Of a DNA stretch of 64,000 nucleotides, positions 35,976 through 47,034 are shown one piece after another. Position 1 is the stretch's first letter; each line of letters opens with the position of its first letter. Source of the stretch: Mytilus galloprovincialis (lineage: Eukaryota; Mollusca; Bivalvia; Mytilida; Mytilidae); contig NC_134850.1 of assembly GCF_965363235.1 (NCBI RefSeq), positions 44,946,602 to 45,010,601 of the forward strand, in the 5' to 3' direction. The translations under genes were made by a program, and so were the position numbers. Under the pieces are notes generated by a model, which saw only the letters and a program-made list of their open reading frames with translations, made no database searches and was not told the origin of the DNA.

Positions 35976-36596
35976 CAACAAAACTCATATTATTTAATTT
36001 TAGAACACCCCCATTGGACTTGGAATCCTAGAGATTGGATTGATAATTGTTTGATCAATTCTATTGGCGAATATATAATGTACATTCAGGACTAGAAGAC
36101 AATAATATATATGTTCTACGTATGTGTTTTAGTTCAAAATCGAAGAAATATAGGGATGACAAAATTTACAAATTGTGACTTGGATGGTGTCTCAATGGCA
36201 CTCATACATGTACCACATTTATGATATTGCATTCGTATTTCTTCATGCAACTTAGTCAATAAAACCTTCGCCGATTAATTTAAAGGATAACACTAGTTTA
36301 TTTAAATGAGGACGAACGTTTGGTACAAGGGGTAGGAGGACAGGAGGGTTAAATTTTATTCATTTTCATTTGTTGATACGCATGCTTTATTTTACGCGAA
36401 CCTTTATTTTCACTTTTGTACACAACAGTTTCCTCCATTCTCATTCTGTCTTATTTTCAGCTCTTACCAATGGTCGTCCTCTAAGCTAATTATATGACAA
36501 GAAATTGAATACATTTTTTTAATCAACTGGGTGGTTTAGAAAAGAGTCTGAAGAATGAGACACCCAACAATTAAACAAATAAACATAAAAAAAAAT

Positions 36597-36612
36597 GAGA
36601 GAGAGAGAGAGA
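36597..36612. repeat. (GA)8 microsatellite
   Basis: Eight GA dinucleotides follow an A-run. Just to the right, on the minus strand, is a tRNA-like A-box/B-box pair discussed in the findings. Confidence 0.8.
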
Positions 36613-37005
36613 TAGCATGTTATTTCAGTGATGTGGATGGAACCCGAACGAAACCTTGACAGCTAGCAAACCATTGTAACGCTCTGCTATGATATCCCAC
36701 TTTATCATAATATTCGTTGCTTTGAACATGTTGAATGATTTATTGCAACATGTATCTATAAATAAAATTTATTAAATTGTGACATACGCTAACCTTGCGA
36801 TTGGTATCATTTTAACACATTTTGCGCAGTACTGACAAACATTACAACAAAATTAAACCCTACATCTTAGACAATTCTTTTTCAATTTTTCTATCGCTAT
36901 GATTCTGTCTCTTTATATATAACAACAAATTTTAACTGGTCCACTAACAGGACATAAATACTGAGCCATTATGAATAAACGAGGCTATTATTAAAAATAT
37001 TAGTT

Positions 37006-37125
37006 TTGCTCATTGTTGAAGACCGTACGCCCAATGACCTATAATTGTTGTTAACTACTATGTTATGTTGGTCATTGGTGGAGGGTTATCTCATTGTCAA
37101 TAATACCACATCTTACTTGTTTTCA
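37006..37125 (+). repeat. Mussel interspersed repeat, copy 3 (diverged)
   Basis: TTTGCTCATTGTTGAAGACCG to CAATAATACCACATCTTAC. Same family as 35180, with several changes. Confidence 0.65.
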
Positions 37126-37189
37126 AATTTAAACCAAGCTACATAGATTTTAAGGTGTGTTTGTTGGTGGTTTTTCTTTTGAGCTGTGG

Positions 37190-37258
37190 TTTATTGTTTG
37201 CATTTGACAAAATTCTACTGGACCTCAAACTAAATTAAAAAAAATTGTAATTTTTATT
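37190..37258 (-). terminator. Poly(A) signals of the vanin-like gene
   Basis: On the minus strand AATAAA occurs twice. The one at 37258-37253 includes the TAA stop codon within it (CAAATAAAAA). The other, at 37195-37190, is about 60 bp further on. The second is the conventional candidate. Use of the first would give an extremely short 3' UTR. Confidence 0.4.
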
Positions 37259-39281
37259 TGCCGAACACTGTACTAGATGATATAAAAATATAAACAAATA
37301 TGGTTACAAAGATAGAAAGTTTGCAATTAAATGCAATATTTGTTCCATCATCTCTCACAGGCTCTATATCTTCATCTAGACGATAATCTCTAGCAAACAT
37401 CCCAACATTAATAACAGGAAGTTCAAAGCCTCGGTCTGATTGCAATGTTCCATTGTCGTAACTCCACGAGTTTCCAAATGAAAGTTTCAATGTACCATGA
37501 TCTGTAAGTAGGATTTCCGGGAAAATATATGGAGTTCCGAATGTTCCTGTCATTTTCAAATTTGTAAAACTTGAACTGGCTGTTTTTACTGGTTCGCCAC
37601 AACTGTTCTTAGATGAAGATTTGCATTTCAGCAATGTACAAACTTGGATATAATACACACCTTCATATGTATGCAAACCATCAAAGGCGCCAAATGCGTA
37701 ATTTTCAGACCCACCATTAGATCGCTCGTACTTAAGATGGCAACAAAGTTTTCCGTTACAAACGCTTATATTCCCCATCGCCTTTGTCAATGGCACAAAG
37801 GTAAACAAATCATGAAAAACGTAAGAATTAAACTGACTTGATTGGTTATGTGATTCAAGTTCATATGTTGGTGTTGTATATATGTCTTGCGTGATAAAAT
37901 TGCTATTTTGTAAAACTGATAAATTGGCTATTAAAAGTTTTCCGCCATGTGTTTCGCTGTAGTGAAATGCCCCATATCCTTCCGGGGAGTATATTCCACT
38001 CCCGTGAAATCTGAATGAAGGACGATTTATATTTGCCGCCAAAAAGTTGACCTTTGATCCAGCTGCAAATGCAGAATGGAATTGAATGGCAGCTAATAAA
38101 GGGAGAGCATCCATCCAAGCTGTTGGAAATACGACGTTACCAACACCTTGTATTTTCAAAGAATCTAAAGCAGGAGTCTTGAACAAAATATCGAAGCATG
38201 TAAACATAGCGAATTTTCCAAAAGGTGTGTCGAAGGTGACAATGTCCGAAACAGGTGGTGTATCGAACTGTTTTTCATAAAACAAATTGATTTTGTGATA
38301 CTTGGCAATAAGCTCACCTTTTGGATTATAAACGACGTCTGTGTTAAATTGATAGTGCCCATCCAGGGGACATTTTGTATCGTTTGTAGAATTACAGGAT
38401 TGGCGGTCACCCATGTTTACAACAAGATATAAAGAATTCTCCTTTGCAACACAGCTAAGTTTTCTTTGAATTTCCGTATTTTCATATTTGTCTGGAAAGT
38501 TACAAGCATTCCATTTTTCATTTGGATCGGGAATATATTCCAAATATGATTCTAATCCAGCTCTGGAAAATCCCATACCGAACAATCCGTCTTCTGGAAA
38601 TACTAAAATATTGACATTCTGGAAAATAAAAGGCTTTGATTTTTATAAAATTTAAAATAGATAATTGATGGTGCTTCATGTCTGGTACAACTATCACAAG
38701 CATATATTCAGAACGATTACATTAATTTTATGGATAGTTCTGCTCGAGGCAATTGTCTCATATTGAGGACAATGATATTTACTGTATTATTTATAAATAT
38801 AGCCTGCTATTTACTAGATAAACACAGGCAAAATGTTCTTTTCAGAGGACCTACGAATTTCGACAGAATTTTGGAAAAGTAAAAAGGAAAAGAATATTAG
38901 ACTTGTTAGGAGGAAATTTTGTCTTCTTTGAGTCTAAACTTTTATTCTTGTAAGGATAGATCAAAAAATATATTATACAAATAAAAAAAAAAGAAAATGA
39001 TCAATTAACTTTTGAAATTAAGAGCAAAGAATAAAGAGAAGAGGGAATATAAAGTAAAAACCAAATACCTGTTTTCCAGCAATCTCTGCCTGTACTTTGT
39101 AAATTTCAAAATTTTTCATCATATTTTCCAATGCTGTAGACCTGTCAACCCAAGCTTTTCTCTCGACTGGTATGATAACAGCATGTTCATAAACGGCGGC
39201 ACGGAATGTTGAACTGTCTGAATCAACCACAATATAAAGTATTGAACAGATCACAACGTTATAAATGATACAGCTTAACAT
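37254..39281 (-). CDS. Vanin/pantetheinase-like hydrolase, two exons
   Basis: Two exons, 39281-39069 and 38618-37254, joined in phase 0. The donor is CAG|GTATTT and the acceptor TTTTCCAG|AAT; the intron is 450 bp. The product is about 525 residues, close to vertebrate vanins. I start at the Met giving a clean signal peptide (MLSCIIYNVVICSILYIVV); an ATG 13 codons upstream (39320) is possible. Exon 1 holds the FRAAVYEHAVIIP nitrilase start. The catalytic triad is visible: Glu80 in LVFPEDG, Lys180 in KYHKINLF, and Cys212 in MFTCFDI. GSGIYSPEGYGAFHY, the CNGKLCCHL segment and the GAFDGLHTYEGVYY base region also match the vanin/biotinidase branch. The C-terminus ends in a hydrophobic stretch after a DDGTN-like site, suggesting a GPI anchor. 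The family cleaves pantetheine to pantothenate and cysteamine; biotinidase activity cannot be excluded. No break is seen. Confidence 0.92.
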
Positions 39282-39329
39282 AGTGGAATAGAATTTTGGA
39301 ACTACGCATAAAGTTTGCATATCATGTGG

Positions 39330-40800
39330 ACTTTGAGCCTTGATGTCCACTTCGTCCCATATTCTGACACATTAATCCAGAGTTGGACTTTGCTATATCT
39401 GTTGATTTTGTACACATAAAACACGTATACATGATTTTTAATGAAAACAGTTGCGGCAGAATTTCTGACAAGGTCGCGTGTGCATAGGAACACATATATG
39501 AAACAGTCTGTCAAGTTATATAATTATATAATAATATTATTATGTTGTTGTTTTTTCTGCAAGAAGTTGCTGTAAATATATCTAAATGAAATTTTGAACT
39601 TCAATGTTTTATTGCAAAATTGAATTTGAATTTAATGTAGCACAAGTGCAATCTTAATATATATTTTTTGAATAATTAAAAGAATTTCTCTATCTCAATG
39701 TTGACCGGTTGCATTGGTAAAAAGTAATACAAAGTAGGTCATGCAGGTTAAGAGATAACGTAATATTATTTGTTTTAACATACAGTACAGATTTGTGTGT
39801 TTTTTTGTGCGTCTGCTACATTGTATGAATGAGGGTGTGAATTGGGGGTTTAGCGGGGTCCTTCAGCATTGTATTGATTTTTTTTTAATTATTTTAGGAC
39901 TCCATTATTATCTGTCCTTTATTTGAATTGCAGTTGCCTACTCTTCTATATAGTCCTATATATTTTTTATTTCGATTCATTTTTCTATATCTTTTTGTCC
40001 CTTAATACGCTTGTTAAAAAAATTAAAAATATATTTATGTTTTACCCAAATAAAGATTTAGATATTATTAGTATTGCAAGAACTTGATGAAATTTCGATG
40101 GTTTCAAATTATTTATTTTTTAATTTTCCGTATTTTCTCTCTTTCTTTTTCTTACTTTTAAATAATGAATCAGAAAATAAACAAACTAAAACACCAGAAC
40201 ATGTAGAAATGGTTCCAGATAGATAAAAGATGTAACATTGTGTTAGCAAAATAATATTTTCAAAGACATGCTTTCATTATAAAAATAATAAAAGTTTGTC
40301 TACAGATTGATCAGCGTATACCAATGTACGGTTGTCATCATGAAAAACTATAATTATACATTTTTGTAGGTGGCACGGTAGTATTTTCTAGCCCATAGGA
40401 TAATGATAGCCTTTTTAGAATTTTCTAACACTACCCAAAATTCTACATGCACAAGACTTTCATTATAAGATTCAGAAATGATTTTGACCGTTTAATTTTC
40501 TTGCTATCTTGAAAAACCTAAGGTCACCAGTGCTTTTATGTCTTTTATCATGCTGTGAATACAAAATGTAAAAAAAAATATTCTCAAAACATTTATTGAG
40601 TTATACAATAGAAGATACATGGTTGAATGACTGTTACACGTCCAGTTGAAAATTAAATGCTTATTCAGCACGGCAACATTATGAGTGCGATTTGAATATG
40701 AACCCTGCTCTGTACTAGACCGACACATTAAACTGAATGTTTAATCTGCTAGTTCACAAGGTAAAAGTCCACAGGAAGATTTTTCATCTTACCCACACAC
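39330..40800. other. Intergenic, nothing recognised
   Basis: 5' flank of the vanin-like gene on its minus strand, then AT-rich sequence. No TATA box stands out from the AT background. Confidence 0.5.
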
Positions 40801-40801
40801 A

Positions 40802-40993
40802 TTATACAGAACCAAACAGTCTTATTTTGATTCGTAATGTCGCATGCTTAGCGGAGAAGCAGCAAATATCAATTGTTAGGTCTTTGAATTTACCAGGTTG
40901 GATTTCTAATATGTCCTCCAGTTCTGCAATCGAGGTGAACACCACTAAGGCAGTTAACAATTGAAAACATGTAAATAGCGCGGAGTTCAACAT
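40802..40993 (-). CDS. Candidate signal-peptide-coding exon or short ORF
   Basis: A 63-codon frame with a true ATG. Residues 1-23 (MLNSALFTCFQLLTALVVFT...) look like a good secretory signal. The rest resembles no known family. Inside it CCTG|GTAAATTC could serve as a splice donor near codon 34, so this might be a first exon. I found no following exon on the minus strand before the vanin-like gene. It borders a mussel repeat at about 41000. A chance frame is quite possible. Confidence 0.2.
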   Translation of the reverse strand: MLNSALFTCFQLLTALVVFTSIAELEDILEIQPGKFKDLTIDICCFSAKHATLRIKIRLFGSV

Positions 40994-40999
40994 AATTGT

Positions 41000-41225
41000 A
41001 TGCGCTCAGCCCTCTCCTAACATGGAACAGTGGTATAACAGGTCAACATAAGAACAAACTGAAAAGTCGGTAAGGAACTGCTTGACTCATCAGATTGGCA
41101 CGGGGCATAAAACATCAAGCATTTAGACAAGACACAACGCACCGATCTAACATTACCTGTAGTTACTGAAAGCTAGTCCAAAGCCATAAAACAACTAATA
41201 AATTAATCAGGTTCTTCAAAACTAA
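41000..41225. repeat. Interspersed bivalve repeat
   Basis: Contains ACAGTGGTATAACAGGTCAA, ATCTAACATTACCTGTAGTT and GAAAGCTAGTCCAAAGCCAT, which I recognise as a common mussel interspersed sequence. Non-coding. Confidence 0.55.
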
Positions 41226-42586
41226 AGTATAAATAACGCAATGCACATTCAGCAGATTTAGGATCGGAATTTGTCTAACTCATAGCAAATTAAAGTTATG
41301 TTTAATTTCATTATCAAAACGATATTCAAAAACATGAGTCTACATCGCCCTGATTTTACGAAAGTTTGGAATGAATCAAACGAAGACTTCCTTCCTTCAA
41401 AACAAATTTCTCGAAACGGGAAAAAAAGGTTCGATATATGACAAAAAGAAAACTTCTGACCTATAATACCAATAATTATAGGATTGTATTGGATTATATA
41501 TCTCATTTACTTAACTTTAACAATTGTACTTTTACGGTTAACACATGACTGCTGAAATTTTAAACTGCTTATCCTAATGTTATATGTATCTGGCCTTCCC
41601 AAGCAAAGATACCACCGAGTATCATCGGTACAGCGGGTATAGCTTTATAGGTATATTTCGAAGCGTGAAAGCTATATACCGTACATTCATTTAACTATGC
41701 ACTGTATAGAAGGATTTATGTGGTCAGTTTTACACCGTATATACACAACGCTTCTTTTCGGAATAAAATATCGAAAAATAACTAATGTATGAAAGATTTC
41801 AATGCCTGAAATACTTATTACGCACATACAGTGGCCTTCTATCAGAAAAAAAGAGTTGCAATGAATAAAGATCATATCGGATGGGACGAGCTCCAACTTC
41901 TTTGAAAAGTATTTACACATGTTTTAGTAAGCGTTCTTGTTTTGGGAAAAAAACGAGACGTCTCTTTTCATCAACCTACAACCAAATCATTTCTTAAAAC
42001 AGCAATTATGATTAGATTGAGGTACACATTGATAATATGTAAACAAAACAAAATATTCTCATATCGTGTCAGAAGACAATGTGTTTAGTGGAGAAAAAAA
42101 AACAGCACGACCGCTTGGTTAGTTTAAACATATTTAATTGTTCAAAATGACAAAAGGATCAGACACAAGTTTTACAACTTAGCAACGTCTTCTCCAAAAC
42201 AAATACAAAATATACACATTAATTAATGAACACATCAAATATTTCATACTAACAAATAATCTAAGAATAAAGACATGAAAACTTAACAAAAGGAAACTTT
42301 TTGAAGCGAATCAATGGATTTTAATCGAGAGCATCTTTTTACAGTATAAATACGACACAAACACACCGAATAGTTAGTGGAATTACCTATGCGCAAATTT
42401 TGTTCTTGTGGACATAACTTAAATAAGTGTGTGTGTTTTTCTCATAATAAAGCGTGGGATCTTAATATATTATTCAAGTTTACGAAAAGGATGTCAGCTG
42501 CACAATGGTAAGTATAGATTTGAAATTTATTCTTATATTCTTTCGTTAAAATCCATTGAATCGTTATTGATAACAAAACATAACAG
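41226..42586. other. Intergenic, nothing recognised
   Basis: AT-rich. A small inverted pair GGTATAGCTTT / AAAGCTATATACC lies near 41637-41682. No gene seen. Confidence 0.5.
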
Positions 42587-43186
42587 TTAAGGTTCATGTG
42601 GACCCTATGGCTAAAATAGCCGTATTTTCACCTCAAAATTTACTCTGAGTACAGACAAATCTGCGCATCTGTAAAAAAAATTCAGGCATAGCATGCCCTA
42701 GATAAATAAATTTCAAATATGTTTTATGTCTTAGAAAAATAAAAACTTACCAGGATTTTGCCGTGCACTTTTTTTCATTCCTCCAGAAGGTGCCAAAATA
42801 AACATGATAAACTAAGTTGGGAAACAGGTTTGAGAACTTCCCCACAGGTAATAATTGAAGTGAGCTGTATTGCTTGACATGGACATGAGATGGACAATAG
42901 ATACCTGACAATAATTGGTTATTTAAACTGTGTACCTGAGTGGACCATATCAAGGTAAACTCAACTGTTTGTTAATTTTATCATCTTCTGCAGGGACGAA
43001 AAAAAGTGTACGGCAAAATCCAGTTAAGTTATGAATTTTCTAAATCATACATTGCATTTGAATTCTATTTATCTAGGGCATGCTATGCCTTAAAACTTTT
43101 CCAGATGCACAAGTTTGCCTGTACTCAGAGTAAATTTTGAGGTGAAAATACGGCCATTTCAGCCATAGAGTCCACATGAACCTTAA
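42587..43186. mobile_element. 600-bp element with ~200-bp inverted arms and TTAA edges
   Basis: The left arm (42587 to about 42785) and right arm (about 42992-43186) are inverted copies along their whole length. They share TTAAGGTTCATGTGGAC ends, the AAATTTACTCTGAGTACAG segment, the GGCATAGCATGCCCTAGATA segment and an inner ATTTTGCCGTGCACTTTTTT. TTAA lies at both edges. The ~205-bp loop is non-coding. It could fold into a long hairpin RNA. Similar size and edge sequence to the element at 32157, but the bodies are unrelated. Confidence 0.85.
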
Positions 43187-44130
43187 TATTCATCAAGATC
43201 ATTCGATTATTGTCATTGCATGTATATAGAAATATGGTTGGTTGGTACCTACATATATATATAAATGTCCGCTATACCAATGATACACGGTGGATACCAA
43301 CGCCATCTTACGTATTCACAGTTTGTCTCAGTTTTGCTGTTGAAAGTTTCTGGTTATCTATGATAGCCTTTCCAGACAATAAGTAAAAGGAAAAAAATAT
43401 TAAAGCTTGTTAGGGCAATATCTCCAACAAGACATTGTCCTAACAGTTTTTACGTAAAAAGATAATAGGAAGAGCTCACCATTCTAAACATTTTTGCCAT
43501 GGTTAACTTTATTATACCAGTTTTCAAAATAATACATACAACTTAACCCTATGCTAAATTTTAAGCCGTGTCGGCCATCTTGGTTGACAGGCGGGGTCAT
43601 CGGACACATTTTTCAAACTAGATACATGAACTAAAATTAGGATTGAGGCCATCTGTGGTTTTATTTGGCTCTGTAGTTTTAGAGGTGATGATCTTTTTAA
43701 ATTTTAACGAACGACAGCAATGACAGACGGACGCCAAGCGAGCGGAAAAGCTAACTTTACCTTTTGGACCGGGCGAGCTAAAAAAAATATATATTTGAAG
43801 GACAACTTCTAAACATGTTTATGCCTTAATGGTATATGTAATGAATGTGATGAGTTTTCAAATCCTTTTCCTCGGCCGATAGTTGTCTTATTTACAATTA
43901 TACCTTATCTTCTCGTTTGTTTATGATGAAGATGGCAAATGAATGTTGTATTATGAGTTCAAACGTCTATGAGACATCTACATGTATCTGATGCAGAAAA
44001 CAAATGACTTGTTTTTGGAGTTACTTTAGATTTACTACAGCATGGCCTTAAATGAGCAAAATCCTTATGGTATAGTCAGATATAAAAGTACGGTGGCAGA
44101 ATGCGGCCATGAAAGAAAAAAAAAATATGT
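43187..44130. other. Intergenic, nothing recognised
   Basis: No gene or clear repeat. The TTTTGGACCGGGCGAGCTAA stretch near 43761 resembles the tail of a common mollusc repeat but is too short to call. Confidence 0.4.
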
Positions 44131-44678
44131 TGTTCCCTCAAGATACTATGTCGTTCCCTCAAGATGCTATGTCGTTCCCACAAGATAGTTATCTCGTTCC
44201 CTCAAGATACTATGTCGTTCCCTCAAGATACTATGTCGTTCCCTCAAAATAGTTATCTCGTTTCCTCAAGATAGTTATCTCGTTCCCTCAAGATACTATG
44301 TCGTTCCCTCAAGATGTTATGTTGTTCCCTCAAGATAGTTATATCGTTCCCTCAAGATGCTATGTCGTTCCTTCAATATACTATGTCGTTCCCTCAAGAT
44401 GTTATGTTGTTCCCTCAAGATAGTTATCTCGTTCCCTCAAGATACTATGTCGTTCCCTCAAGATAGTTATCTCGTTCCCTCAAGATAGTTATCTCGTTCC
44501 CTCAAGATACTATGTCGTTCCCTCAAGATGTTATGTTGTTCCCTCAAGATAGTTATCTCGTTCCCTCAAGATACTATGTCGTTCCCTCAAGATATTATGT
44601 TGTTCCCTCAAGATGCTATGTCGTTCCCTCAAGATACTATGTTGTTCCGTCAAGATAGTTATCTCGTTCCCTCAAGAT
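44131..44678. repeat. 20-22-bp minisatellite, about 25 copies
   Basis: Tandem units begin GTTCCCTCAAGAT. Two main types alternate irregularly: one continues ACTATGTC or GTTATGTT (21 bp), the other AGTTATCTC (22 bp). Order is mixed, and some runs of 4-5 units recur. Confidence 0.95.
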
Positions 44679-44876
44679 TTTAAAATTGTATTGATATATG
44701 ATTCATTTCGCCCTTCGAAGCGGAACTGTAGACGTGGCCAGATCCCAAAAGTAGAATATTTGCATAATAATAATGATATAATAATTCTGTATTTAAAGAG
44801 AATAACTGAGAGGGGATAGGAGGGGTCCTGATCCAGAAATCCCGAGCTTAAAAACACCCGATCCCGGAGTCCCAGT
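44679..44876. other. Spacer with a GC-rich repeat fragment
   Basis: AT-rich DNA, then GAGGGGATAGGAGGGGTCCT and ATCCCGAGC...ATCCCGGAGTCCC (about 44810-44875), which looks like part of a common mollusc repeat. Confidence 0.4.
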
Positions 44877-45122
44877 AAAGGTAGCACTCCACAGTTAGAT
44901 GTGTAGTTTCGCATTTTGGCCCCTGAGGATTTTTCAAATATAAGAGCTAGTGTGCAATAAAATTCATTTTTGGATAGCTGAGTATTAAAATAGCCTTTGT
45001 ATTGGGTTTATATGAACATCAAGATCATACAATGTATGTAATATAGGCTGTTTTCTGTATGACAGTCCGTATTTGTATGTCCATACCATACATTGGTCCG
45101 GCAATTTTTGTAATGTTTTTTC
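44877..45122 (-). mobile_element. Terminal 246 bp of an AGGTAGCAC-type element
   Basis: Starts with AGGTAGCACTCCACAGTTAG and continues in close agreement with the reverse complement of the right ends of the two MITEs at 58509 and 59915. Similarity stops after GTAATGTTTTTTCC (about 45122), where different DNA follows (GGTAAGCGGAAG..., including GGATCCCGTAGACCGCCC, a piece of the ~119-bp satellite). Either a truncated MITE or the true left end of a longer element sharing the same terminus. Confidence 0.8.
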
Positions 45123-45300
45123 CGGTAAGCGGAAGAAGGGATCCCGTAGACCGCCCTACGTCACGAATCATGAATTATGCATATTTTATTTATAGGCTAT
45201 TTATAAACGATTCTGAAAATACTTATTCTAAAAATAGAATATTCTCACCATGTACAACTATTAAAAAAAACCGATTCAAAATCATTAACTTTCATGAAAC
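45123..45300. repeat. CACGAA-type interspersed segment, left copy
   Basis: Contains GTCACGAATCATGAATTATG and AAAATCATTAACTTTCATGA. The second phrase recurs inverted at 63967-63995. A short perfect palindrome ATTCTAAAAATAGAAT lies at about 45225-45245. No coding signal. Confidence 0.5.
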
Positions 45301-46008
45301 ACGGTGAATTTGCTTTATTTATTTTTTTATCACATGAAAAAAAAAGGAAAATGTACCGCATTACAGTAGCATATCATTGTGCAAATATATATACAGATTC
45401 CTTTTTAAAATACACACGATACATTTCATATAGATACATGTATGATCAACATTAGTATTTAGTGCCTTAATTATGTTGTAAAGACCTGCAAATGTCACAT
45501 GCACGTGGTCTCATGGCTTTGGATATACTATGGAGTTAATAATATTTTTATTATCCGTTTAAAAGAGTATTTTTATGTAGGCAAATTGAAAAAAAAGATG
45601 TAGCTCACACATGTTAAACATGTTACACGTACTAATGCTTTACAGGAGTGTGAGAGGGTGTTTAAACTGGTCTGCGTTTAAAGAAACGAATCTATAATCT
45701 GACCCCCTGTTGTCTGACCATTCTACTATAGCTGGACGTTCTATATATCTATAGGAACCATTGTTACTTGTTTACAATAAAGCTACTGTTAGGGCGTTCT
45801 ACAGGATCCCCTGGTCGTTCTACATGATCCCCTGTTGTCTGAACCTTATATATCTACTACAGAACGTTCTAAAGGATCCCTCCTTATATTGTTTGTTTAT
45901 CATGTATACACTAAAGGACGTTCTACAGGATCCCCTGGGCAGTCTACAGGATCCCTTGTTGTCTGAATATTACTATATCTACTATAGTATAGAACGTTCT
46001 CTATAGGA

Positions 46009-47034
46009 ACAAGTTTTTGGTCAGGATTCTTCTGAAAAAGCTCATACCAAATTTATGAAATATATTCTTGGTGTAAACAGAAAGTCAAGTAATATAGCTG
46101 CATGTAATGTCAGAGATTGGTAGATTTCCTATGTATTTTACTATAATTTTATCAATGCTAAAATATTGTCATAGACTGGAACGTTTGAAAGAAGGATTAT
46201 TATTTGATGCATTTATATGTTGTAAACATACAGTTACATAGTTCTAATGTAAATACATGGTATTCTAGTATAGATTATATTCAGAGAGAGATTGAATTAT
46301 CAAATTTTAATTGACCAATCAATTGGTTCTTTATGTCAGTATGTTAAAAATAAACTATGTAATTCTTTCATATTTTGGAATAAACTGAAGTATCAAACAA
46401 TTAACTCCGAAAAAGGGAAAAAATTGTTTTAAAAAAGAAAGATATTTAGAATTACAAGACTTCAAAAAAAAAAAAAACCAGTCAATTTGTATATTAAGAA
46501 TAAGCGCTCATTTAAAAATTGAGACAAACAGATATTCAAAAAAACATATAGAAAGATCTGAGCGTCTTTGTTCTAATTGCTCATTCGGTAAAGTTGAAGA
46601 TGAGCTTCATGTTTTATTAGAATGCCCTCTTTATGATATTCAAAGGGACGATTTTTTCCAAGACATTTCTAACAATTGTTATAATTTTATAAATTTAAAT
46701 AAATCTTCTAAATTTTTATGGCTCTTGACCCAAGAAAATGTTACTCTATGGAAAAACTGGGCTGTTATATTGGTGACTGTTTTGAATTAAGGAGATCAGG
46801 TATGAACACTGACACTAAGTCAAGTAAACAGTTTGAGAATAAATACATATATAATGTAATTTTATTATTCTTTTATTCACAATATATATGAGTTTTTGGC
46901 TTGATTCTGACCAATGCTTATATTCCAAATATATATGTATATGCCTCTATATTTGTTGTTGTTACCAATTATGTAAATCAATTGTATCTGATTTTATGCC
47001 CTTTATGGGCCCTGTAATTTTGGGGAAAATTTTA
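46009..47034 (+). mobile_element. 5'-truncated, decayed LINE 3' end inside the satellite
   Basis: 46020-46130 reads KAHTKFMKYILGVNRKSSN-like text of the reverse-transcriptase C-terminal region, then is broken by stops and frameshifts. From about 46480 a frame is open to TAA at 46790 with LRISAHLKIETNRY, C-x2-C, a VEDELHVLLECPLYD segment and a final VILVTVLN. This is the zinc-binding tail of a non-LTR element. The 3' UTR includes ATGGGCCCTGTAATTTTGGG. TATAGGA flanks both sides (46002-46008 and 47035-47041), but that word is also part of the satellite, so it is weak as a target duplication. Confidence 0.8.

Noticed and set aside
44131..44678. CRISPR-like array
   Set aside because: Units are contiguous without unique spacers, and the context is eukaryotic.
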